Assembly: GCF_037039395.1 (NCBI RefSeq)
Contig: NZ_CP146242.1
Location: 2,801,001 to 2,865,000 of the forward strand
Origin: Agrobacterium vitis
Lineage (GTDB): Bacteria; Pseudomonadota; Alphaproteobacteria; Rhizobiales; Rhizobiaceae
DNA length: 64,000 nt
Reading direction: 5' to 3'
Shown here: one piece after another, positions 1 to 8,198 of the stretch
How the letters are laid out: every line of letters begins with the position of its first letter
Numbering within the stretch: the stretch's first letter is position 1
Notes under the pieces: generated by a model
What the model was told of the DNA's origin: nothing
The model's database searches: none
Seen by the model: only the letters and a program-made list of their open reading frames with translations
Translations under genes and position numbers: made by a program

Positions 1-229
1 TCAGCCGGGTCCAGATCATGCTGGGGGCGGGCAGCAGAATGGAGGGGATGTCAAAGCCGCGCACCAGGCATTCCCAGATGACCAGAAGCGTGATGCCAAA
101 CAGCAGCGGAACAGTGATATTGGCGGCACGTTGGGCGGGCAGGGCTGCAAAGTGTTGGCGCACCAGCCATTCATTCACGCCCCAAGCCACCAGCCAGAAG
201 ATCAGCGCAAACAGCAGATAACCACTCAT
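1..229 (-). CDS. ABC transporter permease, NitT/TauT type (partial, C-terminus off window)
   Basis: The first 76 codons of a second permease run off the left edge. The visible product begins MSGYLLFALIFWLVAWGVNE and contains one hydrophobic segment near residues 3-20 and a second near residues 43-56. Its ATG overlaps the TGA of the preceding permease by four bases (ATGA), so the two are translationally coupled and probably form a heterodimeric membrane unit of one importer. The substrate cannot be read from this part. The operon context of pyrimidine/hydantoin catabolism suggests a nucleobase or ureide (inference). Confidence 0.85.
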   Translation of the reverse strand, partial: MSGYLLFALIFWLVAWGVNEWLVRQHFAALPAQRAANITVPLLFGITLLVIWECLVRGFDIPSILLPAPSMIWTRL

Positions 230-1080
230 GCCCGCTCTCCCATGCGTTTCAACACCGCAGCATGGGCAAGCCCGACGATGGCCACCAGCAGCGCGGCCAA
301 CCCTGCCGCCATGAAAAGGGCTGCCCAGATTTGCACTGTTTGGCCATAGTAAGAGCCGGACAACAGCCGCGCACCGAGACCCGCGACCGCCCCCGTCGGC
401 AATTCCCCCACAATCGCACCCACCAATGAAATGGCGATGGCCACTTTCAGCGAGGTGAACAGATAGGGCATGCGCAGTTTCCAAAATGTCTGGGTGTTGC
501 TGGCGTAATAGGTGCGCATCAGATCAATCAGAATCGCATCGGGGCTGCGAAGGCCTTTGACCATGCCCACCACCACGGGAAAGAAGGACAGATAGGTGGA
601 AATCAGCGCCTTGGGCATCAGACCGGAAATGCCAACAGCGTTCAGCACCACAATAATCATTGGGGCCACGGCAATGATGGGAATGGTCTGGCTGGCAATC
701 ACCCACGGCATCAGCGATTTATCGACGGCGCGGTTATGGACAATGGCAATGGCCAGCAAAATGCCAAGCGCTGTGCCCATGCCAAAGCCCATCAACGTGG
801 CCGAGAGGGTGATCCATGCGTGATAAACAAGGCTGCGCTTGGAGGTGATGGGTTTATCGATGGTGGTATCCCACAGCTCGGCAATGATCTGGTGCGGTGC
901 GGGCAGGACAGGACGTTCCTGATTGAAGGTCTGCTCGATCACTTGCTCGGTGGTGATCTCTTCTCCAGCCCGTGCCGCCTGATCGCGCACAAAGGGCGCG
1001 TTGAGGATGACAACGAAGACGTGCCAGATGATCAATATGGCAAGGATGACGGTGAGAATGGGGAGCAGTCTACTCATCAT
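226..1080 (-). CDS. ABC transporter permease, NitT/TauT type
   Basis: This is an inner-membrane permease of a NitT/TauT-class importer. An N-terminal membrane segment (ILTVILAILIIWHVFVV) is followed by a periplasmic stretch and then a BPD_transp_1 domain with several helices; the coupling-loop region includes KGLRSPDAILIDLMRTYYAS. The start at 1080 (tandem ATG ATG) is preferred to 1185 because the longer form would lie deep in the upstream ATPase gene. With this start the overlap with the ATPase stop is about ten bases. The next permease overlaps its end. The compact operon order is ATPase, permease, permease. Confidence 0.85.
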   Translation of the reverse strand: MMSRLLPILTVILAILIIWHVFVVILNAPFVRDQAARAGEEITTEQVIEQTFNQERPVLPAPHQIIAELWDTTIDKPITSKRSLVYHAWITLSATLMGFGMGTALGILLAIAIVHNRAVDKSLMPWVIASQTIPIIAVAPMIIVVLNAVGISGLMPKALISTYLSFFPVVVGMVKGLRSPDAILIDLMRTYYASNTQTFWKLRMPYLFTSLKVAIAISLVGAIVGELPTGAVAGLGARLLSGSYYGQTVQIWAALFMAAGLAALLVAIVGLAHAAVLKRMGERA

Positions 1081-1861
1081 AACTATGCCCCGCCCGCAAA
1101 CCTTCGCGCACCCGATGGGCAATGGCCAGAAACTCCGGGCTTTCCCTGATATCCAGCGGCCGATCTCGTGGCAGGGTCGATTCAATCACATCGGTAACGC
1201 GCCCGGGCCGGGAACTCATCACCACGATTTTGGTGGAGAGATAAACGGCCTCTGGAATCGAATGGGTGACAAAACAGATGGTCTTGTTGGTGCGATCCCA
1301 CAGTTTCAGCAATTGCTCGTTCAAATGATCGCGGACAATTTCATCCAGCGCGCCAAAGGGTTCGTCCATCAACAACAGATCGGCATCAAAGGCCAGTGCG
1401 CGGGCAATCGAGGCGCGCTGCTGCATGCCACCGGAGAGCTGCCAAGGGAATTTCTTGCCAAAGCCGGTGAGATTGACCAGTTCCAGCGTCTGCTCAATCC
1501 GCTTTTTCTTCTCATCCGGGCTATAGGCCATGATCTCCAACGGCAGGGCAATATTCTGCTCAATGGTGCGCCACGGATAAAGCGCTGCCGCCTGAAACAC
1601 ATAGCCGTAGGAGCGCTCCTTGCGGGCATTTTCCGGTGTCATGCCATTGACGGTGATGGTGCCGGATGTGTGCTTTTCCAGATCGGCAATGACGCGCAAA
1701 AACGTGGTTTTGCCGCAGCCGGATGGGCCGATGAAGGAAACGAAATCACCCTTTTTCACCTCCAGATCCACGTTGGACAGCGCATGCACCGGCCCATCAT
1801 TGGTCTGGAAGGTGAGACAGAGGTCTTTGGCAGAGACGACGGAGTAGGGGGATTCTGTCAT
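1070..1861 (-). CDS. ABC transporter ATP-binding protein, NitT/TauT (SsuB/TauB-like)
   Basis: The 263-residue ATPase drives the two permeases downstream. Visible motifs are Walker A GPSGCGKTT, the Q-loop in GYVFQAAALYPWRT, signature LSGGMQQRASIARAL, Walker B LLLMDEPFGALD, and the H-loop in FVTHSIPEAV. The form matches the nitrate/sulfonate/taurine/hydroxymethylpyrimidine class. No substrate-binding protein is seen in this window; it probably lies further left. Location directly after dihydropyrimidinase and carbamoylase genes suggests uptake of pyrimidines, hydantoins or ureides (inference). Confidence 0.9.
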   Translation of the reverse strand: MTESPYSVVSAKDLCLTFQTNDGPVHALSNVDLEVKKGDFVSFIGPSGCGKTTFLRVIADLEKHTSGTITVNGMTPENARKERSYGYVFQAAALYPWRTIEQNIALPLEIMAYSPDEKKKRIEQTLELVNLTGFGKKFPWQLSGGMQQRASIARALAFDADLLLMDEPFGALDEIVRDHLNEQLLKLWDRTNKTICFVTHSIPEAVYLSTKIVVMSSRPGRVTDVIESTLPRDRPLDIRESPEFLAIAHRVREGLRAGHSYDE

Positions 1862-2422
1862 TCAACAACAAGCTCCGACGGTAATACTCTTTGCAAGACA
1901 TTTTCTTATGAGGTTAATTTTTTTATATCTCCTAGTGGACGATTTTTCTCTACTCCAGCACAAGAGATAACTTCCGCCGTATGATTTCGAATATAAATCC
2001 CACCCTTCCTTAATTTTTTTCTTGCCTTGGAAATTAACTAATCCGAACCAAAGCTGGTTTCGTTGCGATATGGTCTGTAAAGCCTCTTTAATATTCAATT
2101 CTTTTTTTAAAAATAATTCCTTAAATTTTATTTCATAATTATTTTCAAAGAATATAAAGTATCGTTCTCCCCAGAAAAATAATGTATTAATCGCACAGAT
2201 CCTAAATGCTGTTCCTTCTGTTCTATTTGATTCTGCCGATATTTTTGCTGATTCAGAAGACGTGAATATACTGCGGCAAACTGGTTTGATGCCGCACTTT
2301 GTGTTTCTAATGTGTTGAAGCTCACGATAGTATCCAAACTCAATTGAGCTTATAGATCGCAGAGAAACTTCTCTCGCTGAATTAATGTCATATGGAAAGT
2401 ACCTCTGGATTTCATCGTTCAT
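1862..2422 (-). CDS. AT-rich orphan ORF inside the pyrimidine operon
   Basis: A 186-codon reading frame lies between the dihydropyrimidinase and the ABC ATPase. I do not recognise it. The product is rich in Lys, Asn, Phe, Ile and Tyr, has no obvious signal or domain, and the DNA is clearly more AT-rich than either neighbour. Its TGA abuts the ATPase start codon, and its last codons coincide with the ATPase ribosome-binding region, so the C-terminal end may be fortuitous. It could be a horizontally acquired small gene, a decayed gene, or a chance ORF in an AT-rich insertion. No strong ribosome-binding site precedes the ATG at 2422. Confidence 0.35.
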   Translation of the reverse strand: MNDEIQRYFPYDINSAREVSLRSISSIEFGYYRELQHIRNTKCGIKPVCRSIFTSSESAKISAESNRTEGTAFRICAINTLFFWGERYFIFFENNYEIKFKELFLKKELNIKEALQTISQRNQLWFGLVNFQGKKKIKEGWDLYSKSYGGSYLLCWSREKSSTRRYKKINLIRKCLAKSITVGACC

Positions 2423-2509
2423 CTTCTGTCCATTGGAAAAATAGAATCCAGAACTCGGCGCTCCCGATAATCTTCGGATACCTCTGAAAGCGTCTTAGTG
2501 GCCTTCACA

Positions 2510-3964
2510 TCACACCCCGCTGGCCGGAATGCCCGTACGCTCTACTTTGCGCGGCGACACCAATTCCTTCCACGTAGACAGCGCCTTGCTCACTGCCGGA
2601 TAAGGCTCACGCTTCACAAACTTGCCGTGGCCTTCCTGGGTTTTCACCGTGCTTTCCTCAATCGCTACCACGCCACGGGTCAGCGTGAAGCGCGGCAGGC
2701 CGGTGACGGTTTTGCCCTCGAACACATTGTAATCAATGGCCGATTGCTGGATGCTGGCCGAGATGGTCTTGGAGCGTTTCGGGTCCCACACAACAATATC
2801 GGCATCGGCCCCCACAAGAATGGCGCCCTTTTTCGGATAGATATTGAGGATTTTGGCGATGTTGGTGGAGGTGACGGCCACGAATTCATTCATGGTCAAG
2901 CGGCCTGTGGCCACGCCATAGGTCCACAGCATCGGCAGGCGGTCTTCGAGGCCGCCGGTGCCATTGGGGATTTTGGTGAAATTGCCAACGCCAAACCGCT
3001 TCTGTTCGGTGGTGAAGGCGCAATGGTCGGTGGCAACGCAAGACAGCGAGCCGGATTGCAGGCCTGCCCAGAGGCTATCCTGATGCTGCTTGTTGCGGAA
3101 CGGTGGCGACATCACCCGGCGGGCGGCGTGGTCCCAATCCTTGTCGAAATATTCGCTCTCATCCAGTGTCAGATGCTGAATCAGCGGCTCGCCATAGACC
3201 CGCATGCCCTTTTGCCGCGCGCGGCGGATGGCTTCATGGGCCTGTTCGCAAGAGGTATGCACCACATAGAGCGGCACACCCGCCATATCGGCCAGCATAA
3301 TGGCGCGGTTGGTGGCTTCGCCTTCCACCTCGGCAGGGCGGGAATAGGCGTGCGCCTCCGGCCCATCATTGCCCTCGGCCAGCAGCTTGGCCGACATGGC
3401 GGCGACCACATCGCCATTCTCAGCATGCACCAGCGGCAGCGCACCCAGTTCGGCACAGCGAGAGAACGAGGCGAACATCTCGTCATCATTCACCATCAAG
3501 GCCCCCTTATAGGCCATGAAGTGTTTGAATGTGTTGATGCCCTTGTCTTGCACGATGGTCTGCATTTCATTGAAAATGCGCTCATCCCATGAGGTGATGG
3601 CCATGTGGAAGGAGTAATCGCAATTGGCGCGGGTGGATTTATTGTCCCAACGGGTCAGCGCTTCCAAAAGCGATTGGCCGGGATCGGGCAGACAGAAATC
3701 CACCACCATGGTGGTGCCGCCAGCAAGGCCAGCACGGGTGCCGCTTTCAAAATCATCGGCGGAATAGGTGCCCATGAACGGCATTTCCAGATGCACATGC
3801 GGATCAATACCGCCCGGCATGATGTAACAGCCGGAGGCATCCAGCACGGTATCGGCGGAAAGATCGGGGCCGATTGCGGTGATGATCCCGCCCTCGATTT
3901 TCACATCGGCCTTGTAGGTGAGATCGGCTGTGACGATAGTACCGCCTTTGATGACTGTGCTCAT
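2510..3964 (-). CDS. hydA: Dihydropyrimidinase / D-hydantoinase
   Basis: A 484-residue cyclic amidohydrolase that opens dihydrouracil/dihydrothymine (and hydantoins) to N-carbamoyl-beta-amino acids, the second step of reductive pyrimidine breakdown. Metal-site motifs are all present: the HVH pair in GGIDPHVHLEMPF, the carbamylated lysine in NTFKHFMAYKG, His in PLVHAENGD and YVVHTSCEQA, and the terminal Asp in CVATDHCAF. Length is normal. It works between PreTA (11955-14647) and the carbamoylase at 4767-6020. The upstream side holds a repeat-flanked DUF559 gene that separates it from the carbamoylase. Confidence 0.95.
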   Translation of the reverse strand: MSTVIKGGTIVTADLTYKADVKIEGGIITAIGPDLSADTVLDASGCYIMPGGIDPHVHLEMPFMGTYSADDFESGTRAGLAGGTTMVVDFCLPDPGQSLLEALTRWDNKSTRANCDYSFHMAITSWDERIFNEMQTIVQDKGINTFKHFMAYKGALMVNDDEMFASFSRCAELGALPLVHAENGDVVAAMSAKLLAEGNDGPEAHAYSRPAEVEGEATNRAIMLADMAGVPLYVVHTSCEQAHEAIRRARQKGMRVYGEPLIQHLTLDESEYFDKDWDHAARRVMSPPFRNKQHQDSLWAGLQSGSLSCVATDHCAFTTEQKRFGVGNFTKIPNGTGGLEDRLPMLWTYGVATGRLTMNEFVAVTSTNIAKILNIYPKKGAILVGADADIVVWDPKRSKTISASIQQSAIDYNVFEGKTVTGLPRFTLTRGVVAIEESTVKTQEGHGKFVKREPYPAVSKALSTWKELVSPRKVERTGIPASGV

Positions 3965-4001
3965 GTGTGTTCACCCGTATTTGTTTTGGTTGTCATTTGG
4001 T

Positions 4002-4172
4002 GGCCTTCGGCCCCCCTCATCCGCCTGCCGGCACCTTCTCCCCGCAGGCGTGAAGAGACCAAGACGCAGCCGCTTCGTCTATTGGAAAGCACAAAGGGTA
4101 CGGCGCACTCCCTCTTCTCCCCAGCGGGGAGAAGGTGGCTCGAAGAGCCGGATGAGGGGGTGGCCGAAGGCC
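4002..4172. repeat. Rhizobial intergenic palindromic repeat, copy 1
   Basis: A roughly 170-bp element begins CCTTCGGCCCCCCTCATCC and ends GGATGAGGGGGTGGCCGAAGG, so its termini are inverted. Internal inverted pieces are CACCTTCTCCCCG and CGGGGAGAAGGTG. A near-identical copy occurs at 4596-4762 in the same orientation, sharing the middle segment AGACCAAGACGCAGCCGCTT. It resembles the dispersed intergenic mosaic palindromes common in Rhizobium and Agrobacterium. The family name was not checked. Confidence 0.85.
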
Positions 4173-4183
4173 CCTAGGCTTGC

Positions 4184-4486
4184 TCATTCCTGTCCTCGTT
4201 TCCCCGGATAGAACCGTAATGTGCCACAGCGCTCGGTGATCTTGCCTTCCAGAACGGCAAGGATTGTCTCAAGAACATCGCGTCTTTCCGAGAGAACCTC
4301 GCCGTTCCAAAACCGAAGCACATCATAACCCTGGTCATTCAACCATGTTGTTCGTATTTCGTCTGAAGCGCTTTCGGCATGTTGGCTGCCATCCAGTTCA
4401 ACGATCAAGCACCGTTCACGGCAAACGAAATCCGCAATATAGGCACCGAGAGGCACCTGCCGCGCGAATTTATGACCGTTGAGCAA
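4184..4486 (-). CDS. DUF559 (Vsr-like fold) protein, 5' end apparently frameshifted
   Basis: A small DUF559-family protein, a restriction-endonuclease/Vsr-like fold of unknown role. The open frame from a TTG at 4486 gives 100 residues containing GAYIADFVCRERCLIVELDG, QHAE and YDVLRFWNGEV, the conserved core. Homology continues upstream in the same frame (DELRREETDAEYRLWGDLRN) to a TGA at 4592, with no ATG. A good ATG at 4595 (MTDITKRRPGK) lies in the +1 frame, so a single-base slip near 4562-4570 would restore a normal-length protein of about 135 residues. The gene is bracketed by two copies of a palindromic repeat. It is either a decayed gene or carries a sequencing error. Confidence 0.6.
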   Translation of the reverse strand: MLNGHKFARQVPLGAYIADFVCRERCLIVELDGSQHAESASDEIRTTWLNDQGYDVLRFWNGEVLSERRDVLETILAVLEGKITERCGTLRFYPGKRGQE

Positions 4487-4595
4487 CCTGTTGCGAAGAT
4501 CGCCCCAAAGCCGATATTCCGCGTCCGTTTCTTCTCTGCGCAGCTCGTCTTGCCTGTCCAGTTTTGCCGGGGCGGCGTTTGGTAATGTCCGTCAT

Positions 4596-4762
4596 GCCTT
4601 CGGCCCCCTCATCCGCCTGCCGGCACCTTCTCCCCGCTGGGGAGAAGAGACCAAGACGCAGCCGCTTCGTCTATTGGAAAGCACAAAGGGTACGGCACAC
4701 TCCCTCTTCTCCCCATCGGGGAGAAGGTGGCTCGAAGAGCCGGATGAGGGGTGCCGAAGGCC
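4596..4762. repeat. Rhizobial intergenic palindromic repeat, copy 2
   Basis: The second copy of the element at 4002-4172, in direct orientation, differs mainly around the inner hairpin (CCCGCTGGGGAG here against CCCGCAGGCGTG there). Together the two copies frame the DUF559 gene exactly, between the hydA and carbamoylase genes. They could have brought the gene in by recombination or could fold as long hairpins in the operon mRNA. Confidence 0.85.
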
Positions 4763-4766
4763 ATAC

Positions 4767-6020
4767 TCACCCCACAACCTCCGCCGTTTCCAACACCGCG
4801 TGCAACAACACATCACACCCAGCACTCGCCCAATCCTTGGAAATCTCTTCCGCCTCGTTGTGCGAAAGCCCACCCACGCAAGGACACATGATCATCGTCG
4901 ATGGCGCAACCCGTGCCGCCCAACAGGCATCGTGGCCGGCGCCGGAAATGATGTTCATATGGCTATAGCCGAGCCGCTCGGCGGCATCGCGCACGCGGCC
5001 CACCAGTGTGGGGTCAAAGGTGACGGGGTCGAAATGGCCAACGGCTTCCACCGCGCAGCCAACGCCCAGCGCTTCGCAAATCGATGCGGCTTCGGCTTCA
5101 ATCTTCGCCCGCATCCGGTCCAGCTTCTCTTGGCTCGGCGTGCGAATATCCACCGTGAAGACCACCTTGCCCGGCAGCACATTGCGCGAGTTAGGCGAGA
5201 AGAACACTTGGCCGACGCCGCCAACAGCACCCGGCTGTTCGCTCATCGCCACATCCTGCACCATCTCGATAATCCGGCTCATGGCCAGACCAGCGTTGAC
5301 GCGAAGGTTCATCGGCGTGGAGCCAGTGTGCGCTTCGCGGCCCGTCAGCGTAAATTCCAGCCACCACAGGCCCTGACAGTGGGTCACAACGCCGATCTGC
5401 TTGTTCTCGGCTTCCAGTATAGGCCCTTGCTCAATGTGATATTCGAAATAGGCGTGCATTTTGCGCGCCCCCGCTTCTTCCTCACCCAGCCAGCCAATGC
5501 GCTTCAGCTCATCGCCATAGGTTTTGCCGTCTGGGTCTTTGCGCGAATAGGCGTAATCCAGCGTGTGCATGCCAGCAAACACGCCCGATGCCAGCATGGC
5601 GGGGGCAAAACGCGCGCCTTCTTCATTGGCCCAGTTGGTGACAACAATGGGATGTTTGGTCTTAACGCCAAGGTCGTTCATTGAACGCACCACTTCGAGT
5701 GCGGCCAGCACGCCCAACACGCCATCATATTTGCCGCCGGTGGGCTGGGTGTCGAGGTGTGAGCCAACATAGACCGGCAGGGCATCGGGGTCGGTGCCGG
5801 GGCGGGTGGCAAACATCGTGCCCATCTGGTCCACGCCCATGGTCATGCCTGCGGCTTCGCACCAACTCTGGAACAGAGTGCGGCCTTCAGCATCCTCATC
5901 GGTCAAGGTCTGGCGGTTGTTGCCGCCAGCCACGCCGGGGCCAATCTTGGCCATATCCATCAGGCTGTCCCACAGCCGGTCAGCATTTACGCGCAGGTTC
6001 GCACCGGGGTGAGCCGTCAT
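4767..6020 (-). CDS. hyuC: M20-family amidohydrolase (N-carbamoyl-amino-acid hydrolase / beta-ureidopropionase)
   Basis: A zinc-dependent amidase of the hydantoinase/carbamoylase family that cleaves N-carbamoyl-beta-alanine (or related ureido acids) to amino acid, CO2 and ammonia. This is the third step after PreTA and HydA. Metal-site signatures visible are GSHLDTQPTGGKYDG, NEEGARFAPAML, EYHIEQGP, TGREAHTGS and SGAGHDACW. The start at 6020 (MTAHPGANLRV) follows AGGAATGATGAA and is preferred to 6059, which lacks a ribosome-binding site. Allantoate amidohydrolase is a close relative, so the exact substrate is inferred from context. It is the first gene of the operon divergent from rutR. Confidence 0.9.
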   Translation of the reverse strand: MTAHPGANLRVNADRLWDSLMDMAKIGPGVAGGNNRQTLTDEDAEGRTLFQSWCEAAGMTMGVDQMGTMFATRPGTDPDALPVYVGSHLDTQPTGGKYDGVLGVLAALEVVRSMNDLGVKTKHPIVVTNWANEEGARFAPAMLASGVFAGMHTLDYAYSRKDPDGKTYGDELKRIGWLGEEEAGARKMHAYFEYHIEQGPILEAENKQIGVVTHCQGLWWLEFTLTGREAHTGSTPMNLRVNAGLAMSRIIEMVQDVAMSEQPGAVGGVGQVFFSPNSRNVLPGKVVFTVDIRTPSQEKLDRMRAKIEAEAASICEALGVGCAVEAVGHFDPVTFDPTLVGRVRDAAERLGYSHMNIISGAGHDACWAARVAPSTMIMCPCVGGLSHNEAEEISKDWASAGCDVLLHAVLETAEVVG

Positions 6021-6153
6021 TTCATCATTCCTAATTTGTGCAGGGATTTCGATGCCCATCGAAAACCGCTGTTCCCATCATTGTTAGCTCTTGTTATTTT
6101 TGAGCCTTTGTTTCGGTCTCAACCATTGCCTTTCTGAGGGCAGTGATTGATAT

Positions 6154-6169
6154 TTGACCGATTGGTAAA
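6154..6169. promoter_or_regulatory. Candidate RutR operator between hyuC and rutR
   Basis: TTGACCGATTGGTAAA matches the RutR consensus half-sites TTGACC and GGTCAA with the right four-base spacer and one mismatch (GGTAAA). It lies in the divergent intergenic region of hyuC (minus) and rutR (plus), the natural place for autoregulation and operon control. Confidence 0.65.
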
Positions 6170-6335
6170 CATTACAACTTCCGGCGTAGCACTCAAGCCG
6201 AAAAACGCGAAAAATTCGGTCAAAGCTTTCGCCTATTTTTTTGAGGCGCGTCTGGGTGCTTCCGGGGCAGGGTTGGAAGCAGCAAGGCGCAGGCAGGCAT
6301 TGGGAAGACAGGCATGGGGAAGACAGGGAGAGAGC

Positions 6336-6977
6336 ATGGCGATTGCCAGGGCATCGAGGACGCAGAGGCGGACCCGGATTCAGGAGGAAAAGGAGGAGGT
6401 CATCCTGCAAGCGGCACTGGACGTGTTTTCCATGCGCGGCTTTCGCGGCTCGACCATCGACCAGATCGCCGAGGTGGCGGGCATGTCGAAACCCAACCTG
6501 CTCTATTACTTCCGCACCAAGGAGGCGATGCACCGGCTGTTGATGGACCGGCTGCTGGAGACGTGGCTGGAGCCGCTGCGCGCTTTCGATGCCGAGGGCG
6601 ATCCGCAGGAGGAAATCCGCAGCTACATCCGTCGTAAGCTGGAAATGGCCCGCGATTTTCCGCGCGAAAGCCGGCTGTTTGCCAATGAAGTGCTCCAGGG
6701 CGCGCCTATTATCGAGGATGTGCTGAAAGGGCCGTTGAAAGACTTAGTCGATGAGAAGGCCGAGGTGATCCGCAGTTGGATCATGGCGGGCAAGCTTGCC
6801 ACCTGCGATCCCTATCACCTGATTTTTTCGATCTGGTCCACCACCCAGCATTACGCCGATTTCGACGTGCAGGTGCGCGCCGTGCTGGGCGCGGGTGGGG
6901 CGGAAGACGACCGGTTCGAGAATGCCGCGCGGTTTCTGGAAGGGCTTTTCCTGCGAGGTCTACAGCCGGGAATGTGA
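6336..6977 (+). CDS. rutR: RutR-type TetR family pyrimidine regulator
   Basis: A 213-residue TetR-family repressor. The N-terminal HTH is STIDQIAEVAGMSKPNLLYY, and the C-terminal ligand domain carries IWSTTQHYADFDVQVRAVLG, typical of the RutR (YcdC) subfamily that senses uracil. The start at 6336 follows GGGAGAGAGC; the longer frame from 6147 would read through the putative operator. It is divergently transcribed from the carbamoylase-hydantoinase-ABC operon, with a RutR-like palindrome between them, and probably also controls preTA. Confidence 0.9.
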   Translation: MAIARASRTQRRTRIQEEKEEVILQAALDVFSMRGFRGSTIDQIAEVAGMSKPNLLYYFRTKEAMHRLLMDRLLETWLEPLRAFDAEGDPQEEIRSYIRRKLEMARDFPRESRLFANEVLQGAPIIEDVLKGPLKDLVDEKAEVIRSWIMAGKLATCDPYHLIFSIWSTTQHYADFDVQVRAVLGAGGAEDDRFENAARFLEGLFLRGLQPGM

Positions 6978-7037
6978 AGGCGGGAACGTATCATACCAAG
7001 TCTCGAAGATGCCTGACGCATCCCCGACTTGAAAAAA

Positions 7038-7117
7038 TTGAAAATATCTCAAATGCTTGCATGGCTTGAGATATTTTCAAAGGGAATACAAAGAGTCATT
7101 TTCAATGATTCTTTGTA
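7038..7117. terminator. Two stem-loops between convergent rutR and DMT transporter
   Basis: A perfect 15-bp inverted repeat, TTGAAAATATCTCAA (7038-7052) with TTGAGATATTTTCAA (7066-7080), is followed by a second hairpin of TACAAAGAGTCATT (7087-7100) with AATGATTCTTTGTA (7104-7117). They lie between two converging genes, fitting a bidirectional terminator, though AT-rich stems of this kind could also be dispersed palindromes. Confidence 0.6.
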
Positions 7118-8116
7118 TCAATCCGGCAGCAGGGCCATGGCGAGAAGTCCGGCGGCTGTGATCAGCGCACCGGCAAATACGGCCATTGGCGCCCAGCCAT
7201 GGCCCATGGCGCCTTCCAGCAGAATGATGAAGCTTGGCGTCAGGTAGCTATAGGCCAGCACCTTGGGGGCGGGCAGCCGCTGCGAGGCATATTGCAGCAG
7301 CAGGAAAGTGATCAGCGTCGTCACGACCGCCAGATAGAGCACCAGGCCCCAGCCAAGCCAGGAGATCGAGGTGTAATCAAGGGCGATCAACCGGGGCAGG
7401 CCGGGCACCATAATGAAGGCGAGTGTGCCCACCGCCGACCAGAGCAGGAAGATCAGCGCCGGTTCGTTCTCGTTGAATTTGCGCAGCAGCGGCACATAGA
7501 TGGCATGGGCGGTAACGCCGACGAGGTAGATTAGCTCCCCCTTGCCGATGTCGAAATGGATCAGCGCCTGCACATCACCGCGAAAGATCACCCAGATCGC
7601 CCCGATGGCGGCAATCACCAGGCTGACCATCACCCGGCCACGGGTTTTCTGGCGCATCAATAGCCAGGCGAAGCCTGCGCTCATCAGCGGCATCATCGTG
7701 AAAATCGCCCCGGTCGCCACAGGGGCGGTGAATTGCAGGGCGATGAACATGCTGATCATATAGGTGGCCATCAGCGCGCCGATGATGACGAAGCGCAGCG
7801 GGCGACGCGGCGCCTCAACCGGATAGCGCTTGATGCGGAAGCACAGGAAAGCGGTCAGCGCGATGGTAACGATATAGCGCAGAGCCTGGACCGCAATCGG
7901 ATCGATCATGTGGGTCGCCATGCCACCGAAGGAAAAGGAGGTGGCGAGCAGCACGGCAAACAGCAGAACGGCCAGATGGGCCTTCAGTTTCTCGCGGCCA
8001 CGGGCATGGCTGTTATGCCTGTCTCTTATATTGTCTTTTTCAGGCAAGGGGGAAATCGGCGATGCTGTCACGGATTGGGTCTTTGTGAAATGATAGGCAA
8101 AACGGCGGCCACGCAT
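7118..8116 (-). CDS. EamA/DMT-superfamily inner-membrane transporter
   Basis: A ten-helix drug/metabolite transporter with two EamA repeats, the first starting near LKAHLAVLLFAVLLATSFSF and the second near IGKGELIYLVGVTAHAIYVP. The substrate is unknown. The N-terminal 40 residues before the first helix are polar and unlike the family, so the true start may be an internal codon near LKAHL. It sits between rutR and the c-di-GMP gene, inside the pyrimidine gene neighbourhood, so export or uptake of a pyrimidine product is possible but only inference. Confidence 0.85.
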   Translation of the reverse strand: MRGRRFAYHFTKTQSVTASPISPLPEKDNIRDRHNSHARGREKLKAHLAVLLFAVLLATSFSFGGMATHMIDPIAVQALRYIVTIALTAFLCFRIKRYPVEAPRRPLRFVIIGALMATYMISMFIALQFTAPVATGAIFTMMPLMSAGFAWLLMRQKTRGRVMVSLVIAAIGAIWVIFRGDVQALIHFDIGKGELIYLVGVTAHAIYVPLLRKFNENEPALIFLLWSAVGTLAFIMVPGLPRLIALDYTSISWLGWGLVLYLAVVTTLITFLLLQYASQRLPAPKVLAYSYLTPSFIILLEGAMGHGWAPMAVFAGALITAAGLLAMALLPD

Positions 8117-8198
8117 GTCGCGTCAAGGCTCTCTATACGATGCAGGGCAAAGCGAGGCGACCCCTTTTCCGTTCAAAAATAAGGCATTTCAAAAAATA

